Shown: positions 30,020 through 39,276 of the stretch, piece after piece
Layout: each line of letters opens with the position of its first letter
Numbering within the stretch: position 1 is the first letter of the stretch
Source: Paenibacillus_S vulneris
Lineage (GTDB): Bacteria; Bacillota; Bacilli; Paenibacillales; NBRC-103111
Reading direction: 5' to 3'
DNA length: 64,000 nucleotides
Assembly: GCF_039543185.1 (NCBI RefSeq)
Contig: NZ_BAABJG010000055.1
Location: 483,864-547,863, forward strand
The notes under the pieces: generated by a model
What the model was told of the DNA's origin: nothing
Databases searched by the model: none
What the model saw: only the letters and a program-made list of their open reading frames with translations
Made by a program: the position numbers and the translations under genes

Positions 30020-30727
30020 TTATGCTGAATTGTGTTTATTTAAATCTAAATGAATTGATTCGATACTTTCTTTCGACTTGTATGTTTTATTAATGATGCT
30101 GTTATATAACTTTTGAAGCTTTTGTATTTGATAAAGTGCATGTTCAACCATGAAACCATCATTAACCCACTCTTGATATCCTGCAATCTCTTGCAGTAAT
30201 TGTTTTGCCCACAATTCGTCTATGTTGTTGGTATACATGGTTCCACTTTTTGAAAAACCTGTGGAAGTTTGATTCGTTGCTGTTATTGCAATTTCTTCGT
30301 TTTGAACAACTTGGCAAGACTCAGTTGCAATTGCTTCATCTTCCAAAATCTCTTGGCTATTAGAGACTGGAGCTGTTATAGCAAATTTTACAATTGCGTT
30401 GAAAAGATCCGTCATTAAAGAAACGTAATAGTTACGATACTTCTTGCTATCTTTGCCTTTTACGATGACTTTTGTTATTTCGTATGTATTTACGTTGAAA
30501 ATGATTGAACCCATGGTTTCCCCATTTTCCAAGTCGAAAAACATTTCCAAAAGCGTGCCAGACTCTACCGAATAGTGAACAAATTCACCGTCAACAACCT
30601 TGCTTCTGTTCTGGATGACAGGCGTGATAGTCATGATATCGGAAGCTTTTAGGCTACCAACCTTGAAACCTTCTGATTTTAAGTTGCTGATGATTGCTGT
30701 GAATTTCGCCTTAGTTTCAGTTGTCAT
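30020..30727 (-). CDS. Hypothetical protein, 235 aa
   Basis: Begins MTTETKAKFTAIISNLKSEG. First half alpha/beta with a compact fold (TGKKYRNYYVSLMTDLFNAI-like central region), a low-complexity linker, and a helical C-terminus (EHALYQIQKLQKLYNSIINK). First gene leftward of the non-coding origin-like region and downstream of the promoter at 30758-30786. Position suggests a replication or copy-control role; sequence gives no direct support. Confidence 0.65.
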   Translation of the reverse strand: MTTETKAKFTAIISNLKSEGFKVGSLKASDIMTITPVIQNRSKVVDGEFVHYSVESGTLLEMFFDLENGETMGSIIFNVNTYEITKVIVKGKDSKKYRNYYVSLMTDLFNAIVKFAITAPVSNSQEILEDEAIATESCQVVQNEEIAITATNQTSTGFSKSGTMYTNNIDELWAKQLLQEIAGYQEWVNDGFMVEHALYQIQKLQKLYNSIINKTYKSKESIESIHLDLNKHNSA

Positions 30728-30757
30728 TTTTGTTTCCTCCTTATCAGTTTATACCTA

Positions 30758-30786
30758 ATTATACCATGGAATGGGTTGTTTGTAAA
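30758..30786 (-). promoter_or_regulatory. Leftward sigma-A promoter next to the origin-like region
   Basis: Minus-strand TTTACA (30781-30786) and consensus TATAAT (30758-30763) with an exact 17-base spacer. Drives the 235-residue gene and perhaps the whole leftward early operon. Its position beside the skewed region is compatible with transcription priming or activation of replication. Confidence 0.7.
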
Positions 30787-30829
30787 CATATTTTTGTATA
30801 TTTTATTTATTAATAGATGGATGGCAATG

Positions 30830-31640
30830 TGTGTTAGTGTGTGATAATATTTTCTGGCAGGGAAGATTGACATGGTGTGATTGGTAGGTTGAATGAGGAA
30901 TAGATGATTATTAGTGATGATTGGTGAGTTGAGGAAAATATGTATGGTGGTTACTTTTTGTAAGATAGTTGTGTAGAAACAGTTGTGTATTTGTGTGTGG
31001 TTATGTGTCGTATGTGTTGGATATAAATTCGCCTGTTACTATGTCGATTATACTTACTATATTTTTTATAGTGACTATATATTATAAAGTAAATATCTAT
31101 TTTAGTGTTACTTCATTCAAGTCGCTACTTGCCCAGAAACGAAATGACCCCCTATTTTCGTTTCTGGGCAGCCCTAATTATTACCTACGATAATTTATAG
31201 TTATCGTATTCTATAGTGTTTATAAGGCTTTTTAGAGCCGTATAGAGGGGGGTATATTTACAATTATCAGCCCCTAAATTTTGAGTGATTTGCCCCTAGC
31301 AGGTCCATCTCAATCTCACACTTATACATAAACGATTACCCTTAACCACAATCACAATCGTAAACACAATCGTACAGCCATACCTATTCACTCTCATTTT
31401 ACCCTTTTCTCACCTATATTTTTCCCCTATATCCATCACCTCATTTTCCATCACTGTTACCCTCCAAACCACCCATTATCCAATCATCACACACTCAAAT
31501 CATTCATTTTTCCTATATCTAATCTACACTTTAACGATTACCATCCCCATATTTGCCACTCATCCAATCAACCATTAACTAATTTTATCTTATAATCCCT
31601 CAACTTTCTTCAAGCCAATCTAACCCAAAACCTAACTTAC
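30830..31640. other. Non-coding, compositionally mirrored region, candidate replication origin
   Basis: About 970 bp (30728-31701) lack a credible gene. The plus strand is G/T-rich on the left (30841-30960: 39 G, 4 C) and C/A-rich on the right (31381-31500: 45 C, 1 G), with the switch around the 14-bp inverted repeat at 31131-31169. Other structure includes an 8-bp inverted repeat TACGATAA/TTATCGTA (31186-31208), and CCAATCATCAC on the right matched by its complement GTGATGATTGG on the left. The primase and helicase genes follow directly. Mirror-like skew plus hairpin suggests an origin or strand-initiation region; this is inference. Confidence 0.5.
31131..31169. repeat. 14-bp perfect inverted repeat at the skew switch
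   Basis: GCCCAGAAACGAAA (31131-31144) and TTTCGTTTCTGGGC (31156-31169) with an 11-base spacer containing CCCCC. The most GC-rich stem in the region, positioned at the composition switch. Could be an initiator binding site, a single-strand initiation hairpin or a terminator. Confidence 0.7.
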
Positions 31641-31701
31641 CGATTTCAATATATCGCGGCAACCTATCATCCAAAAAAAGTGACTCATATCTCATGAGCC
31701 A

Positions 31702-33627
31702 CTACCCACATAACTTCTCTTTTTTAATTAACAAAAATGGATAACACTCTACACCTTCATCATTATATATCTTGCCTATCCCTAACTCATTCAACAAAAT
31801 CTTATTTGCTCTTTTTCTTTCCAATCCATACTTAATACACAGTTCACCTATAATTTTTTTCATCTGCCTATGTTTTGAGTCTTTACTTCCTACAACTATC
31901 TTATCAATTACGCCTAATACTTCACTTTCAGTTGTCCAACCTTTTGTCTGTAGCAAATGTAGTGCTGCTTGTTCTAATTCTTTTGTAACCATGTGACTCT
32001 TCTCACTTACCTTCTTGTCTTTCATCTGAGGGTATATCCTGTTCGCTTCATCTTCTCCTAGTGCTCTTATAAACATTTCCTTGGAGATCCCTTTCATGGT
32101 AAAGTGATTCTCTCTAAACTCTTTAGCCTTAATTTCTGACTCAGACATACTCTCTTCAGAATAAGGTTGAATTGAATAAAAATTTACTAAATTCATTCCC
32201 TTTATATTTTTCTCACCTTTACTTAAAACCAACTCTTTCTTTGCCCTTTCTAACAATTTATTCGGAATTTCATGTTCTTCCAATTTATATATGTATTTTA
32301 AATAAGTGAATAAAGCAATTCGATCACCAACAAGCTTTATATTATTCTTGCCACACACCTTAGCAAAATGACGTAAACTCATAAAAAATAGAACTTTGGA
32401 ATACTCTTTGGAGTAATGTTCAGCTGGTATATATTCCTTCGATATGCTTATAAATTTTATCAAATCATCAAGATAATTCTTTACTAAACCATATTGTATT
32501 GGGTATTCTTGAGGGAAATCTGTGCTTTGTAAATAATGTATATTTTCGTCAAGAAATTCAATTTGTTCCTTCTGCCATTCAGTTTGATGGAAGTCAACTC
32601 TATACACCTTTCTTAAAAACTCAAGTGCTTGTGTTCTATTGCATTTCAGTATGCGTTCGATGCATTTAATGACCATGCCCTTACCAAATGTACAATTTGA
32701 GCTATTACAGCAGTATATATAGTCACCAGTTTCCATATTTTGAAAAATACTTGCACTTGGATTATTATCTTCATGGAATAAACAACAAAATGATTTAGGA
32801 TTATCTATTCCAAGAAGCTTACTAATGTCTTGCTTTTTTATGTAATCAACATACTCACTATATGTATAATATCTAACCCTCATTGGCTGCAGAATAGAGT
32901 GCAGCTTCCCTATGTCTTTTTTCCTTATAATATCTACATTATTTGACTCTAGGGGGGGTTTTGGCATGTCAATAGCATTAGAATATAAATCTAAAGAATA
33001 TTGTAATGCCAAAACCCCCTGACCACTCGACTCACATACAGTATTATCTATATTTGATTTATAAATATAATCTTCTATTAATATCCTATTATTATAATTA
33101 AATATATATAAATCAGTTCCACCATATAACATTCTTGCTTTTTCAAAGCATTTAGAGTCAGCATCAGGATACTTAATCTTATAATCTCGAAGTATATAAT
33201 CCATCAATTGGCCATTTATCACTTTTTCATTAAGCATGAAGATTACTCTAAATTTAGGGTGATCATTCTGATAATTAAATGTCTTATACATAAATACTGC
33301 TGTATCTTTAAACTGCTCCTTTGCTTGCTCCCACATTCTAGTAATGTTTTTTATTTTTTTGTTCTTCCCATTTATTTTTTTCGTTATCTCATTATCGAAA
33401 TCCAAACAAATCAACTGTTGTGATTTCCAGTGTTCTTGTGATCTAGTGATTTCTCCATTAATTGAATGAAATTCTGATAAAGTGAATGATCTTCCTTTAG
33501 TTATTTCATCAGCCAAACTTTCTATCGTTATGTCAACAGGACACTTTACTATACTTTTAGTCACAGTTCCTGCACTTCTAGGCTTGCTTGTGTAACAAAC
33601 ATTATCAAGCAGTATCTTCAATTGCAT
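31702..33627 (-). CDS. Primase: PrimPol-like domain plus CHC2-type zinc finger
   Basis: 641 residues. The N-terminal part has an archaeo-eukaryotic primase look: LICLDFDNE with Asp76 and Asp78, HPKFRVIFMLNE (123-134) and CFEKARMLYGGTD (160-172). A separate CHC2-type zinc finger follows (CCLFHEDNNPSASIF about 281-295, then CCNSSNC and FGKGMVIKCIERI). The remaining 300 residues are mostly helical and probably contact helicase or DNA. It would synthesise primers for phage replication. Start: ATG 3625-3627 region follows GGGGAG closely; a TTG six bases later has better spacing. Upstream and adjacent is the RecD2-like helicase. Confidence 0.8.
   Translation of the reverse strand: MQLKILLDNVCYTSKPRSAGTVTKSIVKCPVDITIESLADEITKGRSFTLSEFHSINGEITRSQEHWKSQQLICLDFDNEITKKINGKNKKIKNITRMWEQAKEQFKDTAVFMYKTFNYQNDHPKFRVIFMLNEKVINGQLMDYILRDYKIKYPDADSKCFEKARMLYGGTDLYIFNYNNRILIEDYIYKSNIDNTVCESSGQGVLALQYSLDLYSNAIDMPKPPLESNNVDIIRKKDIGKLHSILQPMRVRYYTYSEYVDYIKKQDISKLLGIDNPKSFCCLFHEDNNPSASIFQNMETGDYIYCCNSSNCTFGKGMVIKCIERILKCNRTQALEFLRKVYRVDFHQTEWQKEQIEFLDENIHYLQSTDFPQEYPIQYGLVKNYLDDLIKFISISKEYIPAEHYSKEYSKVLFFMSLRHFAKVCGKNNIKLVGDRIALFTYLKYIYKLEEHEIPNKLLERAKKELVLSKGEKNIKGMNLVNFYSIQPYSEESMSESEIKAKEFRENHFTMKGISKEMFIRALGEDEANRIYPQMKDKKVSEKSHMVTKELEQAALHLLQTKGWTTESEVLGVIDKIVVGSKDSKHRQMKKIIGELCIKYGLERKRANKILLNELGIGKIYNDEGVECYPFLLIKKEKLCG
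32954..33019. repeat. 14-bp inverted repeat inside the primase gene
   Basis: GGGGGTTTTGGCAT (32954-32967) and ATGCCAAAACCCCC (33006-33019) lie 38 bases apart, in the linker between the PrimPol-like and zinc-finger domains. The G/C runs are conspicuous in this AT-rich DNA. Possible roles: RNA structure affecting primase translation, or a DNA site for a replication protein. Confidence 0.6.
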
Positions 33628-33662
33628 ATCTCCCCTTTAATCTATTTTAAGAAAAGAAGCCG

Positions 33663-36017
33663 CTAAACGGCCTCTCTCTTAAGTAATTCTTCTAATCTTG
33701 TATTCCTTCTCAAATTTTCAACTTTATTCATTGCATGATTTATGACATCTGCTTGGCACACAATAACAACATAGTCTGTAGCTCTTGTAACTGCGGTATA
33801 AAGTAAATTAGCGCTCATCTGGAATTTGTGTGACTTATCACATATAATTAAGACTGCCTTTGCATTTCCACCCTGACTCTTATGCATGGTCAAACACCAA
33901 GCATGTAGTAATTGAAATTTGTCTTGTAGTGAAATCTTTATCTCATCCAAGTCGAACTTCACATATACTCCATTTTCATCAATTTCTTCATCTTCATCCT
34001 TCTCACTATCTTCATCATCAAATTTATATCTATCCTTACTAAAGTTAAGGTTATCTTTTTGGGGTTTCCAGTCAGTAATTAAATCATAAACAATTCCTTT
34101 ATCACCATTTACTATTTCAGTTATCTCTTTATTTATATTCACAATATCATATGTATTTTTTACATTTATAACATAATCTCCAACTCTGAGTATGTTGTCT
34201 TCACCAAACTCAATTTCCTTCTTTTGTGAACTAAATGGATTCACAATAGTTTGAATTTCTTTATTAATTGCCACTGTCCCAAGTAGTCCCTTCTTAGTTG
34301 GACTTAACACCATAATTTCTTCTGGTTTATGATTAACTAAGAATCTGTCGTAATAAAACCTATAACCATCAGCCATCCATTCTTGTTCAGTACAGTGGAT
34401 GACCATATTATTACCAAAGCATACACGACCCTCAGTTCCATTATCTATAAACTTTTCCCCAAGTCGAATCTTTGTTGCAATATCTAAAATTCCACCCTCA
34501 CTTTGTCTAAATACAATATCAAGTTTGGTGGTGGGTAAAACTTCACTTTCAAGCATATCATGTAAAAGATTACCTGCAGACACACTTGGGATCTGAAAAG
34601 CATCACCAATGAATAATACTCTGGTCTCTGGGTTCTTAATTTTTTTCAGGATTGACGCGGCAATAAATATGTCTAACATTGAAGTTTCATCTATTATAAC
34701 AAAATCTTCAACGATCTCCGTTAAATCCTTTTCCTCTTTTGTCATTCCATAACCAATTGCCCTATGTGCCGTAGTTGCTTTTTCACCAATGTATCCTGAG
34801 AGTATCTTTGCAGCATTGCCAGTGGGCGCTAACCACTTTGCTGTTAGTCCAATTTCTTTTAAAAGTTCTCTGAGTAGACTTTGCATTTTTGATTTACCAG
34901 TCCCTGCATAGCCTATTAGCAAGTTGATACTATTCTTTTTAATATTGTAAAAAAATGCTCGTTGTTGGTTTGATAACTTTATACTATACAAACTTTCCAT
35001 TCTTAAGATAAAATCTTCCACATCAAAATTTAGTTCAGTTGAAGTCTTAATTTTTGTGTTTATCCAATTGCTAATGTATTCTTCTGTCTTATAAGTTTCC
35101 TCTAATGCAACCATCGTACTTTCTATATGCAACCCCTCAGTTGCAGTAATCTCATTATCTATTAACCCAAAATCAATTTGTAGTAGTTCAACTGCTTGAT
35201 TTAATAACTCTTTCTTTTCAATATATGTATTACCTTTACTTTGTTCTACTTCAATAATATGTCTTATACCACTCTGAATTCGAAAAGGACTTTCAAATAC
35301 TTTCTCAACGAATAATTTTTCTGCCTCTTTTTTTGTTATTTTTCCTTCATCAAGTAACAACTGAATTTCTTCTTTGGTCATGTTTCTAGAGATTGCATCA
35401 GCCTTTTTAAAACCGATTCCGTGAATTTTAGTCAGTACGTAGGGATTATTTTTAACTTTTTGAATCGCAATTTGAGCAGATCCAAATTCTTTCATCAGTC
35501 TAACAATTGTGTCATACGTGATACCATATTTACCCAGATTGGCAAATAACTCTTGATACTCTAAATTATCCATAATCTTTTGCCTTACTCTTTTATAAGT
35601 TGTCTCACCAAAACCCTTAACTTTTTTATAATCAAATTTATCCTCCTTGAATAATTCAATTACATCTTCTTCCCCATAAACCTTATAAATTTCGTATATT
35701 TGATTTTCTGTAATAAGTGCCCTAAGAAAGTCCTTTTGTGCTTCTAAAGTTTTTGGTAGTTCTTGATACACCGATATGATATTGTAGCTTGTCCCATATG
35801 TAGGGTGACTTTCTGCAAACTCTATCTCTGCCTTATAAGTAATATCTAAGTCTAGTCGTTGCATTTTTCCTTTTACTGTTATGTTACCATACTTATTTTT
35901 CTCAACATCATTGCTATTTGTACTACATGAATAAATGTAAAAATCATTATTTGGATTAAATACTTTAGGGTACAGACATTTTGTTGGAGTGATATCTAGT
36001 TTAATAATATTATTCAT
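33663..36017 (-). CDS. RecD2-like SF1B DNA helicase
   Basis: 784 residues. Helix-hairpin-helix segments KVKGFGETTYKRVR (133-146) and KIHGIGFKKADAI (197-209) match the N-terminal region of RecD2. The helicase core has Walker A GYAGTGKS (369-376), Walker B IIDETSM (Asp443, Glu444), GDAFQIP (471-477), and the late motifs TMHKSQGGNAKAV and YTAVTRATDYVVIV. RecD2 proteins are 5'-3' helicases that act on single-stranded DNA. Adjacent to the primase (35 bp apart), it is a likely replicative or recombination helicase of this phage. Confidence 0.9.
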   Translation of the reverse strand: MNNIIKLDITPTKCLYPKVFNPNNDFYIYSCSTNSNDVEKNKYGNITVKGKMQRLDLDITYKAEIEFAESHPTYGTSYNIISVYQELPKTLEAQKDFLRALITENQIYEIYKVYGEEDVIELFKEDKFDYKKVKGFGETTYKRVRQKIMDNLEYQELFANLGKYGITYDTIVRLMKEFGSAQIAIQKVKNNPYVLTKIHGIGFKKADAISRNMTKEEIQLLLDEGKITKKEAEKLFVEKVFESPFRIQSGIRHIIEVEQSKGNTYIEKKELLNQAVELLQIDFGLIDNEITATEGLHIESTMVALEETYKTEEYISNWINTKIKTSTELNFDVEDFILRMESLYSIKLSNQQRAFFYNIKKNSINLLIGYAGTGKSKMQSLLRELLKEIGLTAKWLAPTGNAAKILSGYIGEKATTAHRAIGYGMTKEEKDLTEIVEDFVIIDETSMLDIFIAASILKKIKNPETRVLFIGDAFQIPSVSAGNLLHDMLESEVLPTTKLDIVFRQSEGGILDIATKIRLGEKFIDNGTEGRVCFGNNMVIHCTEQEWMADGYRFYYDRFLVNHKPEEIMVLSPTKKGLLGTVAINKEIQTIVNPFSSQKKEIEFGEDNILRVGDYVINVKNTYDIVNINKEITEIVNGDKGIVYDLITDWKPQKDNLNFSKDRYKFDDEDSEKDEDEEIDENGVYVKFDLDEIKISLQDKFQLLHAWCLTMHKSQGGNAKAVLIICDKSHKFQMSANLLYTAVTRATDYVVIVCQADVINHAMNKVENLRRNTRLEELLKREAV

Positions 36018-36032
36018 TTTTCATCCCCTTTT

Positions 36033-36191
36033 CTATTGGTTTAAGATAATTTTTAAGTTATTTACTTTCTCAGGACTCATGTTGGTTTGGCCTTTTAAAT
36101 ACATACTCATCATAGCTGCGCTAATCCCCAATTGTTTTGCAATCCAAATTTGCTTTAATCCCTTCTCCTTAATAATTTTCTGGTAGTTCAT
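36033..36191 (-). CDS. Small HTH regulator (Cro/C1 type), 52 aa
   Basis: ATG at 36189-36191 after AAAAGGAGAAATATTTG. The sequence MNYQKIIKEKGLKQIWIAKQ, then LGISAAMMSMYLKGQ, is a complete HTH and little else. It is divergent from the polymerase operon, with which it shares the 15-bp inverted repeat control region. By map position it corresponds to SPbeta YonR. A switch role for early-to-late transcription is likely; the helicase gene downstream is 15 bp away. Confidence 0.8.
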   Translation of the reverse strand: MNYQKIIKEKGLKQIWIAKQLGISAAMMSMYLKGQTNMSPEKVNNLKIILNQ

Positions 36192-36276
36192 CAAATATTT
36201 CTCCTTTTCCAAATGTATTGAAAAAAAATTAAGTGCTACCTTTATGCAACAGGAACTTATCATTTTCTAAATGCAG

Positions 36277-36403
36277 AAGTCAATAGTTTTTCCATTTTAT
36301 TGTACTAATCATCAGTACTACTTTTTAAGTATTCCACTGATTGAAACCAACAGATATCATTTTTTAAAAACTATTGACTTTAAAAAGCAAAAAATGCTAA
36401 ATT
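36277..36403. promoter_or_regulatory. Divergent control region with 15-bp inverted repeat
   Basis: AAGTCAATAGTTTTT (36277-36291) and AAAAACTATTGACTT (36366-36380) are perfect inverted copies 74 bp apart. Each contains a -35-like TTGACT: the rightward one (36374-36379) is followed after 18 bases by TAAATT (36398-36403), the leftward one (36278-36283, minus strand) by a weaker -10. One regulator bound at both would control the HTH gene and the polymerase operon together, possibly by looping. Confidence 0.65.
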
Positions 36404-36474
36404 ATCGCTGTAAGAATCGCATCTTACCGAATCTTTATAGAGGGGATGATTTTATATGATAAAGGAGAATGTAA

Positions 36475-36687
36475 ATGGGAAGAAGTTCAAGACTTGAGTG
36501 GCAAGACGTCTATTATAATGGGGACATTGATCCAGAGAATGAATTTTTTGATGAGGAGACCCAGAAAGTCCACAAACGAGTAACAGATGATGGTTGGGAT
36601 AACATTAAACAATCTACTCAGAGAATCTATGACAGTGATGATGATTTGTACTTGAAAATTAAAAATGGACAAGTAAGAAGAAAATAG
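36475..36687 (+). CDS. Hypothetical protein before the RNA polymerase, 70 aa
   Basis: ATG after AAAGGAGAATGTAA. Begins MGRSSRLEWQDVYYNGDIDP; very acidic centre and a basic end (KIKNGQVRRK). Occupies the map position of SPbeta yonP, immediately before the RNA polymerase with which it is co-transcribed. Could be a polymerase cofactor; no direct evidence. Confidence 0.7.
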   Translation: MGRSSRLEWQDVYYNGDIDPENEFFDEETQKVHKRVTDDGWDNIKQSTQRIYDSDDDLYLKIKNGQVRRK

Positions 36688-36720
36688 ATTTATTCTCTAT
36701 AATGAAAGTGAGGGAGAGAT

Positions 36721-39276
36721 ATTAGTCTAGATAAGCAAATACATATATATAGCATTGATACAAGTGCATTTTATAATGAAAATGAAATTAAATTACATAA
36801 TAGACTCAATAAAAATTATAGATTAAGAGCAAAGTTAAAGAAAAACATAGCCAATATTAAAAATACATATGAAAGCAAAAGTAAAAAAATAATATCAAGT
36901 ATCAACAAACGTATTAAGAGAATAAAAGATAAGCTTTATATTGAATTTAAGGAAAATACACAGGTCAGGCAGTTAAGAAATGAAGTATTAACAGATAAAA
37001 ATATTGTCTCTGTATTTGAGTCAACATTAACCAGAACATTGGGATTAAAAGAAAATCAGTTATCTTTGGATATAGTTATAGTCGAAACCTTCTTTTTTCA
37101 AATTCTTGAGGATATTATTATAAATGGATTTCTTCTTAATAATGAAAAGTACGTATGTTTTACTGCAAGTGCTGGACAAATAAGAACCAAAAAAACAGTG
37201 TTCATTAAGGAAAGTTTGTTACAAAGACACCGCGACACTCTCATGTGTGGACTCCCCCCCGATAAAATAAACAGCCTCGGTGGAGTAAATATCAATAAAT
37301 ATCTAGCTTATTTGGCTTTATGCAATAGTGCCACTGACGAATGGAAAGATATTGACATTAATAAGGTCATCGTGGTTGATGATATGGAAACGCTAGTCCG
37401 AAGTGTTGTAGATTATATTGATGAAAAAACATACAGCATCACTCGGAAAGAAATGGACGTTAGAATAAATCATACTGATGGCTGCGGAATGATCCTCCCA
37501 AAAAAGAGTCGCAAAAGTTTTATGATAAGAATGCCTTGGATAAAGGGTCTTCTTGTCCCCTTCCCCTATGACAAATTTATTAGGGAGGCAAACAGGGCAT
37601 TAAAAAATGGATTCAAATGTGGAACAGTAACTGATATTTATGGTAAACAATACAACTTACTTGAGGACAATATTGAAATTATACTAACAAAAAGTCAGTT
37701 TAAAATGTGGAAATACTACTCCTCATGGGATGAGTATAAGGAAAAATACATAAAACATAATTGTCAAACAGGAATATGTAATGTTGAGGAAGATAATATT
37801 GGCAATGCAAAAATTAATTATCAAATGCTTCAAACACTTACTGATATAACTGACGATGAACTTGAAGAATTATGTTCTAAAACCAAGGAAACTATAAGCA
37901 AAATTGGCACTGACAGAAAAACCATGCTAAAAGTACTTGGTGTTTCTGACTCAAATGAAAGTAAGAATTATTTTCAGAGAGCATTGGAAATATACCCTGA
38001 ATTGCTTGCTGATACATACTCTAAAGAAATATTGAAACAAGTAAAGAAAAGTATTGTGAAAAATGCAAGAGCAGGGAAGTTAGACATTGAAGGGAAATAT
38101 ACCTTTCTTTGTCCAGATCTATATGCATTTTGTGAGTATCTAATTTTAGACAATAAGGAACCAAAAGGATTGCTTGCTAACGGTGAAGTATATTGTTGCT
38201 TGTATAAAGAAACTAATTACTTAAATTGTTTACGTAGTCCACATTTATATCGTGAGCACGCAATAAGACACAACATATCTGACAAAGTAAAATCGAAATG
38301 GTTTATTACAAAAGGCTTATACACGAGTTGTCACGATCCAATTAGTAAGATATTGCAATTTGACGTAGACGGAGATAAGGCGCTTGTCTGCGCCGATAAT
38401 TTACTAATTAGAGTTGCAGACCGAAATATGAATGATATTGTCCCCTTGTATTATGAAATGGCAAAAGCTGAAGCTGAGGTAATTGATAATCAAAGTATTT
38501 TCAATGGACTTAGAGCTGCTTATACTGGTGGGAATATTGGAGTGATATCAAATGATATCACAAAAATATGGAATAGCGAACAGGTAAATTTAGATGTAAT
38601 TAAATGGCTTTGCATGGAAAATAACTTTGTTATTGACTATGCTAAAACACTATATAAGCCAATAAGACCAAAGGAAATTGGAACATTAATTCATATGTAC
38701 ACGAAGTCTAAGGTTCCTCACTTTTTCATGTATGCCAAAAATAAAGAAAAACATGAAGTAGAGAAAATTAATAATAGCACTATAAATAAATTAGAAAAGA
38801 TTATCAATAACCCAAGATTAAATTTTCGTGCAAGTAACATTGGAAAATTCAACTATAAAATGCTATTAAGTAATAAAAGTGTAAATGTTGATTTGAATAA
38901 AGACATCATTGATAAATACTCTGAACTTGAAACAAGAAGCCATTTTATGATTAACAAAGATACAGATGAAAATAGTAACATTCCTTATCTGTATCAATCA
39001 ATAAAAGAGGAAATTTTAGAAGTAAATTCAAATATTAATTATGTCGTTGATGTTCTAATAGAATACCTTTATAAATATAAGCGATCATCCTTTAAAGCTA
39101 CATTATGGGAATGTTTTGGTGAGGTAATATTGATTAATTTATCAAATAACATACATAAATCATTTAAAAAGGGTTACATTTTATGTGATTCATGTGGGAC
39201 ACGAACTATGGGCAGAACTTCAAACAAAAAATACTGTGAAGCGTGTGCAAGAAAAATTAAAAGGACAAAAAAATAA
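36721..39276 (+). CDS. yonO: YonO-type single-chain DNA-dependent RNA polymerase
   Basis: About 851 residues. The catalytic signature D548-x-D550-G-D552 (LQFDVDGDKALV) matches the metal-binding loop of two-barrel RNA polymerases (YonO/QDE-1 type), distantly related to the bacterial beta' subunit. The C-terminus has a zinc-binding pair (CDSCG at 822-826 and CEAC at 839-842). The reading frame is open from 36709 and has no ATG, GTG or TTG before 37039; the coding-looking N-terminus (IHIYSIDTSAFYNENEIKLH) implies a start at ATT 36721-36723, 4-5 bases after GAGGGAGAG. In SPbeta this enzyme transcribes late genes; the same role is expected here, because it directly precedes them. Confidence 0.85.
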   Translation: MSLDKQIHIYSIDTSAFYNENEIKLHNRLNKNYRLRAKLKKNIANIKNTYESKSKKIISSINKRIKRIKDKLYIEFKENTQVRQLRNEVLTDKNIVSVFESTLTRTLGLKENQLSLDIVIVETFFFQILEDIIINGFLLNNEKYVCFTASAGQIRTKKTVFIKESLLQRHRDTLMCGLPPDKINSLGGVNINKYLAYLALCNSATDEWKDIDINKVIVVDDMETLVRSVVDYIDEKTYSITRKEMDVRINHTDGCGMILPKKSRKSFMIRMPWIKGLLVPFPYDKFIREANRALKNGFKCGTVTDIYGKQYNLLEDNIEIILTKSQFKMWKYYSSWDEYKEKYIKHNCQTGICNVEEDNIGNAKINYQMLQTLTDITDDELEELCSKTKETISKIGTDRKTMLKVLGVSDSNESKNYFQRALEIYPELLADTYSKEILKQVKKSIVKNARAGKLDIEGKYTFLCPDLYAFCEYLILDNKEPKGLLANGEVYCCLYKETNYLNCLRSPHLYREHAIRHNISDKVKSKWFITKGLYTSCHDPISKILQFDVDGDKALVCADNLLIRVADRNMNDIVPLYYEMAKAEAEVIDNQSIFNGLRAAYTGGNIGVISNDITKIWNSEQVNLDVIKWLCMENNFVIDYAKTLYKPIRPKEIGTLIHMYTKSKVPHFFMYAKNKEKHEVEKINNSTINKLEKIINNPRLNFRASNIGKFNYKMLLSNKSVNVDLNKDIIDKYSELETRSHFMINKDTDENSNIPYLYQSIKEEILEVNSNINYVVDVLIEYLYKYKRSSFKATLWECFGEVILINLSNNIHKSFKKGYILCDSCGTRTMGRTSNKKYCEACARKIKRTKK

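Noticed and set aside
30969..31193. Open frame of 74 codons on the plus strand in the origin-like region
   Set aside because: No ribosome binding site, cysteine- and valine-rich low-complexity translation caused by GT-rich DNA, and it runs through the central hairpin.
37039..37041. TTG as the start of the RNA polymerase
   Set aside because: It would remove about 106 residues of protein-like sequence and has no ribosome binding site; the ATT start at 36721 fits better.
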